A DNA stretch of 64,000 nt from assembly GCA_028684915.1 (NCBI GenBank), contig JAQUEZ010000001.1, positions 24,591 through 88,590 of the forward strand, given 5' to 3'. Origin of the DNA: Desulfobulbus sp. (GTDB lineage Bacteria > Desulfobacterota > Desulfobulbia > Desulfobulbales > Desulfobulbaceae). The notes under the pieces are model-generated. The model was not told the origin of the DNA. It searched no databases and saw only the letters and a list, made by a program, of their open reading frames with translations. Shown here piece after piece: positions 27,096 to 38,840 of this stretch. Within the stretch, counting starts at the first letter, position 1. Each line of letters opens with the position of its first letter. Made by a program: the position numbers and the translations under genes.

Positions 27096-28778
27096 TTAAT
27101 CAAGCTGTTCCGTAAAAAATTGTTTCACCTGAGTAACAGCCTGGGTGATCTGTTCAAGAATTCTTTTCCCCTGGCGCAGATTACCGGTTTTCCCCATCTG
27201 CTCAGCGAGCAGACAGAGGCCTGCCAGTTCCTCGGCACCAAACTGACTGCTGCTCCCTTTCATCGTATGCGCTACCTTGTTGATCCCCTGGGCATCCTGA
27301 CCGGCTACGGCCTGCTGCAATTCGGCTAACCGCCGATCGAGGGAGCGAAGAAAGACGCCCACTGCCGGAGTGATATCGCCCACATGCTCCCGCAACCGTT
27401 GCAGGGAGGCGCCATTGACTACCGCACCTTTTCCGTTTGAGACCTGCCCCTCCACCTGCTCCCGCCGTGACGATTTGGGTACCACCGAGGTTTTGAGTTC
27501 CGGTAGCCAGCGGGAAAGCACCTCCTGCAACCGATTGAAATCAAGAGGTTTGACCAGATAATCCACCATACCAACCTCCTGGCACCGTTTTCTCGCCGCT
27601 GCAGTGGCATCGGCAGTCAGGGCCACGATGGGCGGTGAGGTTTGCCGCTGTTGCTCTGCTACGTCCAGTATAACCCGGGTAGCATCATATCCGTCGACCA
27701 CCGGCATCTGGCAATCCATGAAAATCAGGTGAAAACGGTTGTTGCGACAGAGATCGATCGCCTCCTGACCGTTTGCCGCCAAAACCACCTCGACCCCGGT
27801 TCGGCGGAAAGTTTCGGCCATGACGATCCGATTGGTTTCCTCGTCGTCAACAAACAGCAGGCGAATACCCTGCTCCCCCGTACTCGTCGGCGGTGTAGAA
27901 GCGACTATCTCCTCGGGAAGGCTTTCCGGAGCGGGAAGGACAGCCGCCGGCTCCCGCACCTCCTCTTCCACCCGGGGCAGAAACACGGTGAACCAAAAAG
28001 TAGACCCCTGACTGTACTCGGAATCAACGCCGAATTCGCCGTCCATCAACTTGATCAGCTTGGCACAAATCGACAACCCCAGGCCTGTACCGCCAAAACG
28101 TCGAGTGGAGGAACTATCGACCTGAGAGAAGGGCTGGAACAGCTTGCCAATAGACCCGCCCTCGATACCGACCCCGGAATCCTGGACTGCAAAACGGAGC
28201 AAATCGCCCGCTTCCAGGTGCTGCAATCGTTGTACCTGCAGTTCGACGGTTCCCTGTTCGGTAAATTTAATCGCGTTCCCCAATAAATTGACCAATACCT
28301 GACGCAGCCGGAAGCCATCCCCCTTGTACTGGGCCGCCAGGGCCTGGTCGATGCGGGCGCAGACAGACAGCCCCTTACGTTTACCGGTGACCTGGTAGAG
28401 GGTCAGCAATTGACTCAGTAGAGTACGCAGGTTAAAGGGTTCGACCTCCAAGGCCATCTTATTGGCTTCAATTTTACTGAAATCAAGCAGGTTATTGATC
28501 AGGGTCAAGAGACTGGAAGCCGAGGTCCGAATCAGCTGGGCAAAATGTTTCTGCCGTGGCTGGAGTTCGGTATCAAGCAGCAACTCACTGATCCCGATCA
28601 CCCCGTTCATAGGGGTACGGATCTCGTGGCTGATCATGGCAAGAAAGTCGGATTTGGCTTGATTGGCCGAATCGGCCTGACGCGCCTTCTGCCGGAGCTG
28701 ACGGTTCTCCTGCTCCAATCGAAGCACCTTGGCCTCGAGTTCGGCTAGACGTTGCTGTTCAGTCTTCGACGCATGCAT
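27096..28778 (-). CDS. Soluble hybrid histidine kinase with receiver and Hpt domains
   Basis: 560 residues: an N-terminal coiled coil ([19 protein letters not shown]), HisKA with the phospho-histidine in [12 protein letters not shown], and an ATPase with VQDSGVGIE and [10 protein letters not shown] receiver with LIFMDCQMP follows, and a C-terminal Hpt with the histidine in [13 protein letters not shown]. There is no membrane segment or sensor domain, so the signal may arrive by protein contact. The His-Asp-His relay can pass phosphate to the neighbouring receiver-GGDEF protein. It starts 3 bases after the helicase stop. Confidence 0.93.
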   Translation of the reverse strand: MHASKTEQQRLAELEAKVLRLEQENRQLRQKARQADSANQAKSDFLAMISHEIRTPMNGVIGISELLLDTELQPRQKHFAQLIRTSASSLLTLINNLLDFSKIEANKMALEVEPFNLRTLLSQLLTLYQVTGKRKGLSVCARIDQALAAQYKGDGFRLRQVLVNLLGNAIKFTEQGTVELQVQRLQHLEAGDLLRFAVQDSGVGIEGGSIGKLFQPFSQVDSSSTRRFGGTGLGLSICAKLIKLMDGEFGVDSEYSQGSTFWFTVFLPRVEEEVREPAAVLPAPESLPEEIVASTPPTSTGEQGIRLLFVDDEETNRIVMAETFRRTGVEVVLAANGQEAIDLCRNNRFHLIFMDCQMPVVDGYDATRVILDVAEQQRQTSPPIVALTADATAAARKRCQEVGMVDYLVKPLDFNRLQEVLSRWLPELKTSVVPKSSRREQVEGQVSNGKGAVVNGASLQRLREHVGDITPAVGVFLRSLDRRLAELQQAVAGQDAQGINKVAHTMKGSSSQFGAEELAGLCLLAEQMGKTGNLRQGKRILEQITQAVTQVKQFFTEQLD

Positions 28779-28781
28779 GGT

Positions 28782-31700
28782 TCAGGAAAAAAGCGAGAGT
28801 TGTCGATGTTTGGTTTGCCTCTTCCGGATTTCCTGAATCGCGGGTGGGGGAGTCAGGGCATCGGGGGGCAATTCCGCTACAAAGGATGATGGCTGCCGAT
28901 CCTCGGGAGGACCACCATAGAGGGCCCGCTTGCGGCACCAGCTCAGATACAGGGTGGAGACTGCGCGGGTAATACCAACAAAAAAAAGGCGGCGTTCTTC
29001 CTCAAGCTGAGCCTGCACCTGTTCCAGCGACAAACGTTGCCGAGGCGCCAGCGGCAGAAGGCCTTCCTCCACGCCTGCGATAAAGACAAGAGAAAATTCC
29101 AACCCCTTGGCAGCGTGCAGGGTTGAGAGGGTTACCGCCTCGGCCCGATTGTCGTAGAGCACCGAGTCACTGAACCGAAGAAGGTGCCTGGCCAATGCCG
29201 GCAGAGATTGATACTGACACCCCCCCTCCTCCCGCAGACGTTGCAGGTTTTCTTCTTCCGCATCCAGCTGGTAATAGGTGATGAGAGTCTCAAAAAATTT
29301 CGCAAGGGGATGATCGGGGCCGGCCCCAACCAGAACTTTGTACAGTTGGTGCAAAGGATCCAGAGAGGTTTCAGCGAGTGCCTGCATAAATTGCACGGCA
29401 GCCTGAGGATGTTGCTGTTCACGAAAACATTGTTTCAGTAAACCTGGAACTTCAGGGGGCAGTACGCGGCCAAGTTTTTTTTCTTCCCCTAAAAGCCAGA
29501 GCAGGTGCTGCGGCTCGGCCAAACCGGAGAGCAACAGCATCCAGGCATAGAACGGTCGACAGACACCTTTGGTGTAATAGGCCTCCAGATCCACCAACTG
29601 AAAGGGAATTCCACGTTGGCTCAGCACGCGGCTGATCGTCAGCGCCTGGCGGGAGGTGCGATAAAGGATACCTATATCACGTAAACTTGCCAGGGCTTGA
29701 GAAGTGGCATCAAAGCGTTCGAGGGCCCGGTGTGAGGTGCCGCCGATTTGCACTTCGATCTGATCGGCAATACGTATAGCCTCCTGTTCCGGATTCGCAC
29801 AGACTACGGAGTACATGTTGCCGGGGAATGCCGCTTTCGCTTCCATCGGCGCCACCGGGAAAGGATGGGGATTGCGCCCAATAACCGCTTCTGCGGCACG
29901 AATAATGGTCGCACCGCTGCGGTAATTACACACCAACTGGTGGCAGTCGGGTTGAAATTCAGTGATAAATTGTTGGAACCACCGGGGATCGGATCCACGG
30001 AAGCCGTAAATCGCCTGATCTGGATCACCGATGGCAAAAACGCTGGCCTGTTGCCCGGCTAGATAGGCCACTAGCTGATATTGGGCCTGATTGACATCCT
30101 GGAATTCATCGACAAAGAGATGGCCGGTAGCCCTGCACATCCTCTGTGCCGGTTCCCCTTGTGCCCGCATCAACTCCAGCACCTCAGGCACCAGGCAATC
30201 AAGATCAATCAGATTCTGGGCGCTCAGGTTTTGCCGGTACAGAGTAAGCTGTTCAGAAGGAGGAACAAGACCACTGCGACTGTAGGTGGTCAGTGTTTCC
30301 ATAAGGCTTTGCTGTTCTTCACGTCGCCAAGAAGGAAAGAGCTCTTCCAACAAAAGCAGCCGTTCTTCCGGCCCAATGACTCGCAAGCCGGGTTGCGTTT
30401 GTCGTAGATGGTGGAGACAGTAGCCGTGAAAGGTGGCCACCATGATCGAGTTGCCGGTTTCATTTTCCTTTGCCAAACGCTCCCGCACCTCGGCAGCCGC
30501 CTTGTTGGTAAAGGTGATCACCGTACAAGGCCCCCCGGTTTCCCGAGCAACCCGCTCCACCCGACTGACCAGGGTATGGGTCTTGCCAGTGCCGGGTCCT
30601 GCCTGGACCACAATTATCCTGGCCGTACTGACGACAGCCTGCTCTTGGGCGCTGTTGAGGAGCTTTGGAGAAACGTTCACCAACGACCTGGACGTGGCCT
30701 CTTTTGTTGTAAGGGGCAACTGTTGAGCCTTTTTTTTACGGGTCCGACTCTTGCCCAGACCAAAAAGACTGCCCTGGCCAGAGAGGCTGGCACGTTCGCC
30801 CTCGTCAAAGACCCGGATCACACCGAACTCTCCGTCATAACCCGCCTGGCGGATCACTCGATTGGTGCGGACACGATCGATAGCCTCAGCCATCAAAGGC
30901 CCTGCCTTGGCGTTGATCTCGGCAAGCGGCGCATCAAGCAGCAGAGCAAACTCCGAACCAAAGAGAGTAATCAAACGACTATACCCCTCGGTTGCCCGCT
31001 TGGTGGCCGGGCCGCAGTCAAGCAGTTCGCCCACGATCTCCTGCAACGGAATCAGACTGTGCACCGCCGGGCTGCCCTGGGGATGGCGGGGTTCGGTGCG
31101 ATCAGCCAGCTCCATTACCCGGTAGAGCACGCCAATGGTCAAGGGCTTGCCGCAACTCGGACAGAGCCCATCAAGCTTGCGCGTTTCCACCGGCTCAAGG
31201 CAAACGCCGCATTTACGGTGGCCATCACAGTGATATTTGCCCTCCTCCGGATAAAACTCGACTGTGGCGGCAAAGGCCTGCTCGCCAGCGGCAGAACGGG
31301 GATGGCGCAGGCCCTCACGGATTCCACTAAAGCTCATCTCGGTGGTAAAGATATTGGCCTCCCGCCCGAGTTTAGACGGCGAATGGCAATCGGAGTTGGA
31401 AATAAGGGTGAAACGATCCAGGGCCGAGATAAGTCGATTCATCCCCGGATCCGAGGAGAGGCCGGTTTCGAGGGCAAAGATATGGTCGCTGAGATCCCCG
31501 AAGCAATCCTCGATCCGGTCAAAGCCAGATTTGGAGCCAAAGAGCGAGAACCATGGGGTCCATATATGGGCCGGGACAAGGAATCCACCCGGTGCCTTTT
31601 CCAAGAGGATTTCCAACAGATCGCGGGAATCAAGCCCTAAGATGGGCCGACCGTCGGAGCTAATATTGCCAAGAGTTGCCAGGGTGGCGTTGATACGACG

Positions 31701-32075
31701 AACCGCATCAAAATCCGGGGCATAAAGCAAATTGTGGACTTTACGGACCTTACCGCCCCGTTTATAGATCGAGCTGATTTCGGCGCTGAGGATAAAGCGA
31801 ACCCGCTCCGATGCAATGGCCGGTTGCAGGCCCGGCGGTAGAAATGTGCTGAAATCACAGCCACAATCGGGCTTAAGGGAAAAAAGGCCGGGCTCTGCTG
31901 GCTGCAGCCACTGGTGGAGATGGGCAAACCAGGCCGGATGGGTGAAATCACCGGTCCCCACCACGTCTATCCCCTTGACCGCAGCCCAGGCCGCCAAACC
32001 GAACAGATTGCTGGCCTTACTGGTTGCCCGGGAGTAGTGAGAGTGGATATGGAGATCGGCAATATAACGCATCAA
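28782..32075 (-). CDS. Endonuclease Q-like PHP nuclease fused to UvrD-type helicase
   Basis: 1097 residues. The N-terminal PHP domain (about 1-260) shows metal ligands in ADLHIHSHYS and in TGDFTHP. A zinc-ribbon follows (C289/C292 and C305/C308, with C283 nearby). This combination is that of EndoQ, which cuts DNA 5' of deaminated or abasic bases. From about 470 an SF1 helicase begins: LNSAQEQAV, Walker A AGPGTGKT (493-499), VDEFQDVNQAQ, GDPDQAIYGFRGSD and LHAAKGLEFSLVFIAG. The nuclease and unwinding activities should act on the same DNA lesion. The start overlaps the nadD stop by four bases. Confidence 0.85.
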   Translation of the reverse strand: MMRYIADLHIHSHYSRATSKASNLFGLAAWAAVKGIDVVGTGDFTHPAWFAHLHQWLQPAEPGLFSLKPDCGCDFSTFLPPGLQPAIASERVRFILSAEISSIYKRGGKVRKVHNLLYAPDFDAVRRINATLATLGNISSDGRPILGLDSRDLLEILLEKAPGGFLVPAHIWTPWFSLFGSKSGFDRIEDCFGDLSDHIFALETGLSSDPGMNRLISALDRFTLISNSDCHSPSKLGREANIFTTEMSFSGIREGLRHPRSAAGEQAFAATVEFYPEEGKYHCDGHRKCGVCLEPVETRKLDGLCPSCGKPLTIGVLYRVMELADRTEPRHPQGSPAVHSLIPLQEIVGELLDCGPATKRATEGYSRLITLFGSEFALLLDAPLAEINAKAGPLMAEAIDRVRTNRVIRQAGYDGEFGVIRVFDEGERASLSGQGSLFGLGKSRTRKKKAQQLPLTTKEATSRSLVNVSPKLLNSAQEQAVVSTARIIVVQAGPGTGKTHTLVSRVERVARETGGPCTVITFTNKAAAEVRERLAKENETGNSIMVATFHGYCLHHLRQTQPGLRVIGPEERLLLLEELFPSWRREEQQSLMETLTTYSRSGLVPPSEQLTLYRQNLSAQNLIDLDCLVPEVLELMRAQGEPAQRMCRATGHLFVDEFQDVNQAQYQLVAYLAGQQASVFAIGDPDQAIYGFRGSDPRWFQQFITEFQPDCHQLVCNYRSGATIIRAAEAVIGRNPHPFPVAPMEAKAAFPGNMYSVVCANPEQEAIRIADQIEVQIGGTSHRALERFDATSQALASLRDIGILYRTSRQALTISRVLSQRGIPFQLVDLEAYYTKGVCRPFYAWMLLLSGLAEPQHLLWLLGEEKKLGRVLPPEVPGLLKQCFREQQHPQAAVQFMQALAETSLDPLHQLYKVLVGAGPDHPLAKFFETLITYYQLDAEEENLQRLREEGGCQYQSLPALARHLLRFSDSVLYDNRAEAVTLSTLHAAKGLEFSLVFIAGVEEGLLPLAPRQRLSLEQVQAQLEEERRLFFVGITRAVSTLYLSWCRKRALYGGPPEDRQPSSFVAELPPDALTPPPAIQEIRKRQTKHRQLSLFS

Positions 32076-32746
32076 GGCTCCTGCCAGCCGTAAAGGTGGT
32101 GCTGCCGGATATAATCAAACACTGCCGGGGGGAGCATGGATGGCACCTCACCCCGGGCCAGGCACTCCCGCACCAGAGAGGAGGACACCGGTAGTTCAAG
32201 ATCATCAAGATAGCGTACCATTCGTCCCTGGTGATTACACCACAACCCCAGTTGGGCATCAAAACGAAAGCTGGGATCCAGGGACTGAAGGATCGGACCG
32301 ATGGCCTCGGAAGCCAGAGTATCCCGATACACAACGATCAAATTCACCCGTGCGAGCAAATCATTTGCCCGATACCAGTTGGGTAAATCCACCAGGGAAT
32401 CCCCACCGATAATAAAGGAATACGCACAATCAGGCCTCGTTTTTTGCAAGGCCTCCACCGTCTGCACCGTATAGGAGGGGAACGGCAGGTCCGCTTCAAG
32501 ACAGGAGCAGCTCATTCGCGCCCCTTCCCCGGTGTCGGCCAGAGCCGCCTCGATCATGGCAACCCGATCAGCAAAGGAAACCCTTGGCCGCCACTTATGC
32601 GGCGGTTGCGGTGCCGGAATGAACAGCACCTGGTCCAGGCGACAGTGGTTGAGCACATGTCGCGCCAGTTCCAGATGCCCCTGGTGGACCGGATCAAAGG
32701 TACCGCCGAACAGACCGACGGCAGAATGTCGGGAACAGCCATTCAC
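32072..32746 (-). CDS. nadD: Nicotinate-nucleotide adenylyltransferase
   Basis: 224 residues. The N-terminal GLFGGTFDPVHQGHLELA contains the HxGH nucleotidyl-transfer motif, and SSSLVRECLARGE near the C-terminus is the second ATP-binding motif. It converts nicotinate mononucleotide to deamido-NAD in NAD synthesis. It lies 2 bases after the proA stop and overlaps the helicase start (ATGA). Confidence 0.95.
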   Translation of the reverse strand: MNGCSRHSAVGLFGGTFDPVHQGHLELARHVLNHCRLDQVLFIPAPQPPHKWRPRVSFADRVAMIEAALADTGEGARMSCSCLEADLPFPSYTVQTVEALQKTRPDCAYSFIIGGDSLVDLPNWYRANDLLARVNLIVVYRDTLASEAIGPILQSLDPSFRFDAQLGLWCNHQGRMVRYLDDLELPVSSSLVRECLARGEVPSMLPPAVFDYIRQHHLYGWQEP

Positions 32747-32748
32747 CT

Positions 32749-34017
32749 TTAGGCGCGGGTCTCTCCTGTACCGTAGACGATGAACTTCCGGGTGGTCAGC
32801 TCTTTGAGTCCCATAGGACCATAGGCATGGAGTTTGGTGGTGGAAATACCGATCTCAGCCCCCAGGCCAAACTGTCCGCCGTCGTTGAAGCGGGTGGATG
32901 CATTGACCATGACCGCCGAGGCATCAACTTCACGCAGGAAACGCTGGCTCCGTTCATAGGAACGGGTAAGAATGATCTCGGTATGTCTAGAACCGTAGCA
33001 GTCGATGTAATCCATGGCCTCCTCTAAATCGGCCACCACCTTGACCACCAGGGCCAGATCAAGAAATTCCGTTCCCCAATCGTCCTCGCCAGCCGGCTCC
33101 ATCATATCGCCGGAAAGCAGGCAGCTGCTGTGGCAACCGAGCATACGCACTTTTTCCGCCTGTAGCGCCTGGGCCATCTTGGGCAGGAACTCGGCGGCAA
33201 TCTCCCGGTGGACCAAAACACCTTCCAGGGCGTTGCACACGCCTGGCCGCTGCACCTTGGCATTGAGGATGATGCGGATAGCCATTTCCTGATCGGCATC
33301 CTCATCGACAAAACAGTGGCACACACCCTTATAATGTTTGAGCACAGGGATGCGCGATTTCTGGGTCACCGCCCGGATCAGCCCTTCGCCGCCACGGGGA
33401 ATAACCAGATCGATGTACTCTTCCTGGGTCAGCAAACAATCAATGCCTTCGCGCTCAGTAAAGGAGAGCACCTGAACAATGGCTGGATTGACAGCATGCT
33501 TGGCCAGCACCTCTTGCAGCACCTTGGCTAAGGCAAGATTGGAATGGATGGCCTCGGAACCGCCGCGGAGGATCACCGCATTTCCCGCCTTGAGGCAGAG
33601 TGCGGCGGAATCGATGGTCACGTTAGGCCGGGACTCATAAATCATGAGGATAACCCCCAAGGGTACCCGCATCCGACCAACGGTGATACCGCTGGGCCGG
33701 TTACGCATCTCGCCCACCTCACCCACCGGATCCTCTAGGGCCGCAACTTCACGTAGCCCCTGGACCATGTCGTTGATCCCCTTTTCGGTGATCTGCAGCC
33801 GGTTAAGCATGGCCGAAGAGAGTCCTTTACCCTCACCCGCCGCCATATCTTTACCGTTTTCAGCGATAATATACTGCTGCTGGGCCAAGAGGGCCTCGCC
33901 GACTTCGAGCAGGATGGTATTTTTGAGTGCTGTCGGCATGGCGCCGATGCTGCGACTAGCGGCCTTGGCCTTTTTGACCATCTCAAGAACTGTTGCTTCA
34001 ATCTGTGCTCGATCCAT
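32749..34017 (-). CDS. proA: Gamma-glutamyl phosphate reductase
   Basis: 422 residues, standard ProA length. The catalytic cysteine lies in QRPGVCNALE, and the NADPH-binding aldehyde-dehydrogenase fold is evident (MIYESRPNVTIDSAALCLKA, VILRGGSEAIHSN). It reduces glutamyl-5-phosphate to the semialdehyde in proline synthesis. It is separated from proB by 231 bases that hold a mobile repeat. A GGAGGA ribosome site precedes the start. Confidence 0.97.
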   Translation of the reverse strand: MDRAQIEATVLEMVKKAKAASRSIGAMPTALKNTILLEVGEALLAQQQYIIAENGKDMAAGEGKGLSSAMLNRLQITEKGINDMVQGLREVAALEDPVGEVGEMRNRPSGITVGRMRVPLGVILMIYESRPNVTIDSAALCLKAGNAVILRGGSEAIHSNLALAKVLQEVLAKHAVNPAIVQVLSFTEREGIDCLLTQEEYIDLVIPRGGEGLIRAVTQKSRIPVLKHYKGVCHCFVDEDADQEMAIRIILNAKVQRPGVCNALEGVLVHREIAAEFLPKMAQALQAEKVRMLGCHSSCLLSGDMMEPAGEDDWGTEFLDLALVVKVVADLEEAMDYIDCYGSRHTEIILTRSYERSQRFLREVDASAVMVNASTRFNDGGQFGLGAEIGISTTKLHAYGPMGLKELTTRKFIVYGTGETRA

Positions 34018-34040
34018 TGCTGTCCTCCTTTCTCAACGTT

Positions 34041-34201
34041 GATGGCGTCGTAAAAACTTCGATCTCCTGCGTCGCAGCGTTTTTCCGGGCACTCGGCATA
34101 CCTGCTATATTCCTTCGCGCCGTAAAAAACACTCCTCCTTGTATATCTGTGTTTTTACTTAGCCATCTTTTAGAGTGTGATGGACTTTTTACGAGTCCAT
34201 C
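34041..34201 (+). mobile_element. 161-bp palindromic MITE-like element, copy A
   Basis: Begins GATGGCGTCGTAAAAAC and ends in a hairpin whose arms are GATGGACT and AGTCCATC. The interior is a long imperfect palindrome (GTAAAAAC paired with GTTTTTAC, CGCAGCGTTTTT near CCGTAAAAAAC). It is flanked on both sides by AACGTT (34035-34040 and 34202-34207), a likely 6-bp target duplication. It lies between proB and proA inside their operon. Confidence 0.8.
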
Positions 34202-34248
34202 AACGTTCGTATCTCATCCAACCGAATTGTCCGGGGCTTGCCTTCACA

Positions 34249-36541
<2,293 letters not shown>

Positions 36542-36614
36542 CTAAACAGCGGGCACCTCACTCACCCTTGGGGGTAAGGAGATGCGGAATACCACTCCTC
36601 GTGGAGTAGTCCGC

Positions 36615-36872
36615 CTACTCGACGGGGTAAACGGAAACGCGTTTCCGATCCTTGCCAAAGGATTCGTATTTCACTTCGCCGTCAACCTTGGCAAACAGGG
36701 TGTAATCACGACCGCAACCAACGTTGGTCCCCGGATGAATAACAGTCCCCAATTGACGAACAATAATATTGCCCGCCTTGACGACCTGGCCACCGAATCG
36801 CTTAATGCCGCGCCGCTGACCTGCACTGTCGCGGCCGTTCCGTGAACTGCCGCCCGCTTTTTTATGAGCCAT
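36615..36872 (-). CDS. rpmA: 50S ribosomal protein L27
   Basis: 85 residues starting [20 protein letters not shown], the conserved L27 tail that reaches the peptidyl-transferase centre. Some bacteria carry a cleaved N-terminal extension; none is present here. It lies 30 bases after rplU. Confidence 0.98.
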   Translation of the reverse strand: MAHKKAGGSSRNGRDSAGQRRGIKRFGGQVVKAGNIIVRQLGTVIHPGTNVGCGRDYTLFAKVDGEVKYESFGKDRKRVSVYPVE

Positions 36873-36902
36873 GGTATACTCTCCAGTAAATCAGTTTGTC
36901 AC

Positions 36903-37214
36903 TTATGCTGAAATCGTTTCAATGGTCAAAGCAGTGTACATCTGGCGATGTCCATTCTTGACCTGATAGCCTTTCCGACGGCGCTTTTTGAAAACGAGAA
37001 CCTTTTTATGACGGCCCTGCTCAACGATTTTGGCAACGACTTTAGCACCGTCAACAACGGGCTGACCGATTGTAATAGCCTCACCATCGACCAGCAGAAG
37101 AACGTCTGCCAACTCTACCGTGTCGCCAACTTCACCTTGAAGCTTCTCAACGCGAAGCGTATCACCGGTCTCAACCTGGTACTGCTTACCGCCGGTCCGA
37201 ACTATTGCATACAT
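36903..37214 (-). CDS. rplU: 50S ribosomal protein L21
   Basis: 103 residues starting MYAIVRTGGKQYQVETGD, with the family's basic KKRRRKGYQVKNGHRQ near the end. The ATG at 37214 has GAGGAGG upstream. It is the first gene of the long minus-strand run toward proB-proA-nadD. Confidence 0.98.
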   Translation of the reverse strand: MYAIVRTGGKQYQVETGDTLRVEKLQGEVGDTVELADVLLLVDGEAITIGQPVVDGAKVVAKIVEQGRHKKVLVFKKRRRKGYQVKNGHRQMYTALTIETISA

Positions 37215-37667
37215 GCGACTCCTCCTCTCTATCCTCAATATCTATAACGGCAATGAAAATATAAAAACTCGTTCAAACCCTAAGAGGGAAAACCGGGCAA
37301 CAAAAAAAGATACTGCACGGTATGTCGTCCACGTTTATTCTGCGGGAACGACAAAAATCTCGATGAAAATATTTATTCGCAGAACGTGCAATTTAACCCG
37401 ATTACAGGGATCTCTGTCAAGTGGAATATTTAGCCTTTGCCCTTTTCCCCGGAAAAACGTTCCTTGCCTCGTGCAAATCGCCCATATCCCTAGGAACACC
37501 AGGCCTGGGCCCAACCGCCACAAAGAAGGATAATTTTTATCAATCCCCCCCTTCTTTTTGTTGTCCCTGGCTGCAAAAATATATAGTGTTACAGGCAGTC
37601 AATTTCCGCCATGCCATGCTTTTACCGCAGGGGGAAAATTTTTGAACATCAAGCCGGAGAAACAGCT
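37215..37667. other. Non-coding region between the divergent rplU and rubredoxin genes
   Basis: 453 bases with no supported gene. It must contain the rplU promoter on the minus strand and the rubredoxin promoter on the plus strand, but I could not assign boxes with confidence and saw no long inverted repeat. Confidence 0.5.
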
Positions 37668-37826
37668 ATGCAGAAAATGGAATGTCCCTGTGGATACATC
37701 TACGATCCTGAAGAAGGCGATTACGAAAATAGTATTGCCGCAGGAACAGCCTTTGCCGACCTGCCCGACGAATGGGTCTGCCCTAAATGCGGTGCCGAGA
37801 AAGACTATTTTTACGCTGTCGACTAA
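37668..37826 (+). CDS. Rubredoxin with shortened first metal motif
   Basis: 52 residues. The core [20 protein letters not shown], the LPDEWVCP segment and the second ligand pair CPKCGAEK are typical of rubredoxin, a one-iron electron carrier of anaerobes used in oxygen and superoxide detoxification. The first ligand pair is CPCG, one residue between the cysteines, where CxxCG is usual. The bases show no sign of frameshift. GGAG lies 8 bases before the ATG. No rubrerythrin or oxygen reductase is adjacent. Confidence 0.93.
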   Translation: MQKMECPCGYIYDPEEGDYENSIAAGTAFADLPDEWVCPKCGAEKDYFYAVD

Positions 37827-37840
37827 GATCATGCCCGTCC

Positions 37841-37872
37841 GGTTACAGCTACCGAGCCTGGTGGCTGTAACC
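37841..37872 (+). terminator. Terminator-like hairpin after rubredoxin
   Basis: GGTTACAGCTACC pairs with GGTGGCTGTAACC (one G-T pair) around a 6-base loop, 15 bases after the stop. Only a short pyrimidine tract follows. The rest of the 269-base spacer to 38095 shows nothing else. Confidence 0.6.
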
Positions 37873-38095
37873 TCCCTCCTTTGCCGCCCCAAATAATTTT
37901 TTGTTGTCGAAACAAGGATCATACCATATCATGGTTTTCCCCGTAAGGTGACGTGCGGACATCACTTCGCGCTTTGTAGCCACCTGTTTTCCTGACGCAC
38001 GTTTTTCTTTTTAAGCTCTTACGGACCCCTTCACCCCATTCGTCATTCCGGCAGGCAGGAACCCATCTCCCCCTTTTCTCCTCGGAGGTTTCACC

Positions 38096-38800
38096 ATGTC
38101 TTCTTTCACCCGCTCTTTTTTGGCAACGCTCTTCGCCTTATGCAGTTTTTTCCTCCTCTGCGGACCAGCATCCGCCGAGTATTACGGTGAACCCGCAAGC
38201 CTGGTCGATCAGGCTACCGTGGTCTACCGGGGATTTCTCGCCGACCCGGATATGGAGTGGTTTCGGCGCAATGCAGTCAATGCCCGAGGTATTTTCGTTG
38301 TCCCGCAGATGCTGCGCGGTGGTTTTATTGTCGGTGGCTCCGGTGGCCGTGGTGTACTCCTGGCTCAGGACCCCGGAACCGGTAAATGGAGTTCACCTGC
38401 CTTCTATAGCATGGGCTCCCTGTCCTTCGGCTTCCAGATCGGCGCCGACGCCTCGGAAATTATCCTCCTCATCATGACTGATCGGGGCCTCAATGCCATG
38501 CTCTCTACCGATTTTAAGCTCGGCGCCGATGTGGCCGTGGCTGCTGGCCCGGTCGGTGTTTCCGCCAAAGCCCAGACCGCAGACATCCTTGCCTTTGGTC
38601 GATCTCAGGGACTGTATGGTGGGGTCAGCCTTGAAGGTGCAGCCATTTCGCCCCTTGATGACTGGAATCGTCAATACTATGGAAAAGCGGTGCAGGTCTT
38701 TGATATTCTCATTAACCTCAAGTGGACAAATCCACAGGCCGATCCCCTGCGTCACCTTCTGCCCCGGCCAGCAGCCAATGCTCAACCGATTGGCCGTTAG
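38096..38800 (+). CDS. SYLF-domain (Ysc84-like) lipid-binding exported protein
   Basis: 234 residues with a signal peptide cleaved after GPASA. The body has the SYLF pattern: ARGIFVVPQMLRGGFIVGGS, GRGVLLAQD, WSSPAFYSMGSLSFGFQIGA and a late GLYGGVSLEGAAISP. Eukaryotic SYLF proteins bind phosphoinositides; bacterial ones are periplasmic and uncharacterised. It stands just before the Mla-type lipid transport operon, which fits a lipid-handling role. Confidence 0.9.
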   Translation: MSSFTRSFLATLFALCSFFLLCGPASAEYYGEPASLVDQATVVYRGFLADPDMEWFRRNAVNARGIFVVPQMLRGGFIVGGSGGRGVLLAQDPGTGKWSSPAFYSMGSLSFGFQIGADASEIILLIMTDRGLNAMLSTDFKLGADVAVAAGPVGVSAKAQTADILAFGRSQGLYGGVSLEGAAISPLDDWNRQYYGKAVQVFDILINLKWTNPQADPLRHLLPRPAANAQPIGR

Positions 38801-38840
38801 GCCGGTTCGCCAGGCATAAGGCCTCCTTTTGTCTCAGGAT

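Noticed and set aside
30408..31640. 410-codon open frame on the plus strand
   Set aside because: Antisense to the EndoQ-UvrD gene, whose motifs are intact. No recognisable domains and no ribosome site.
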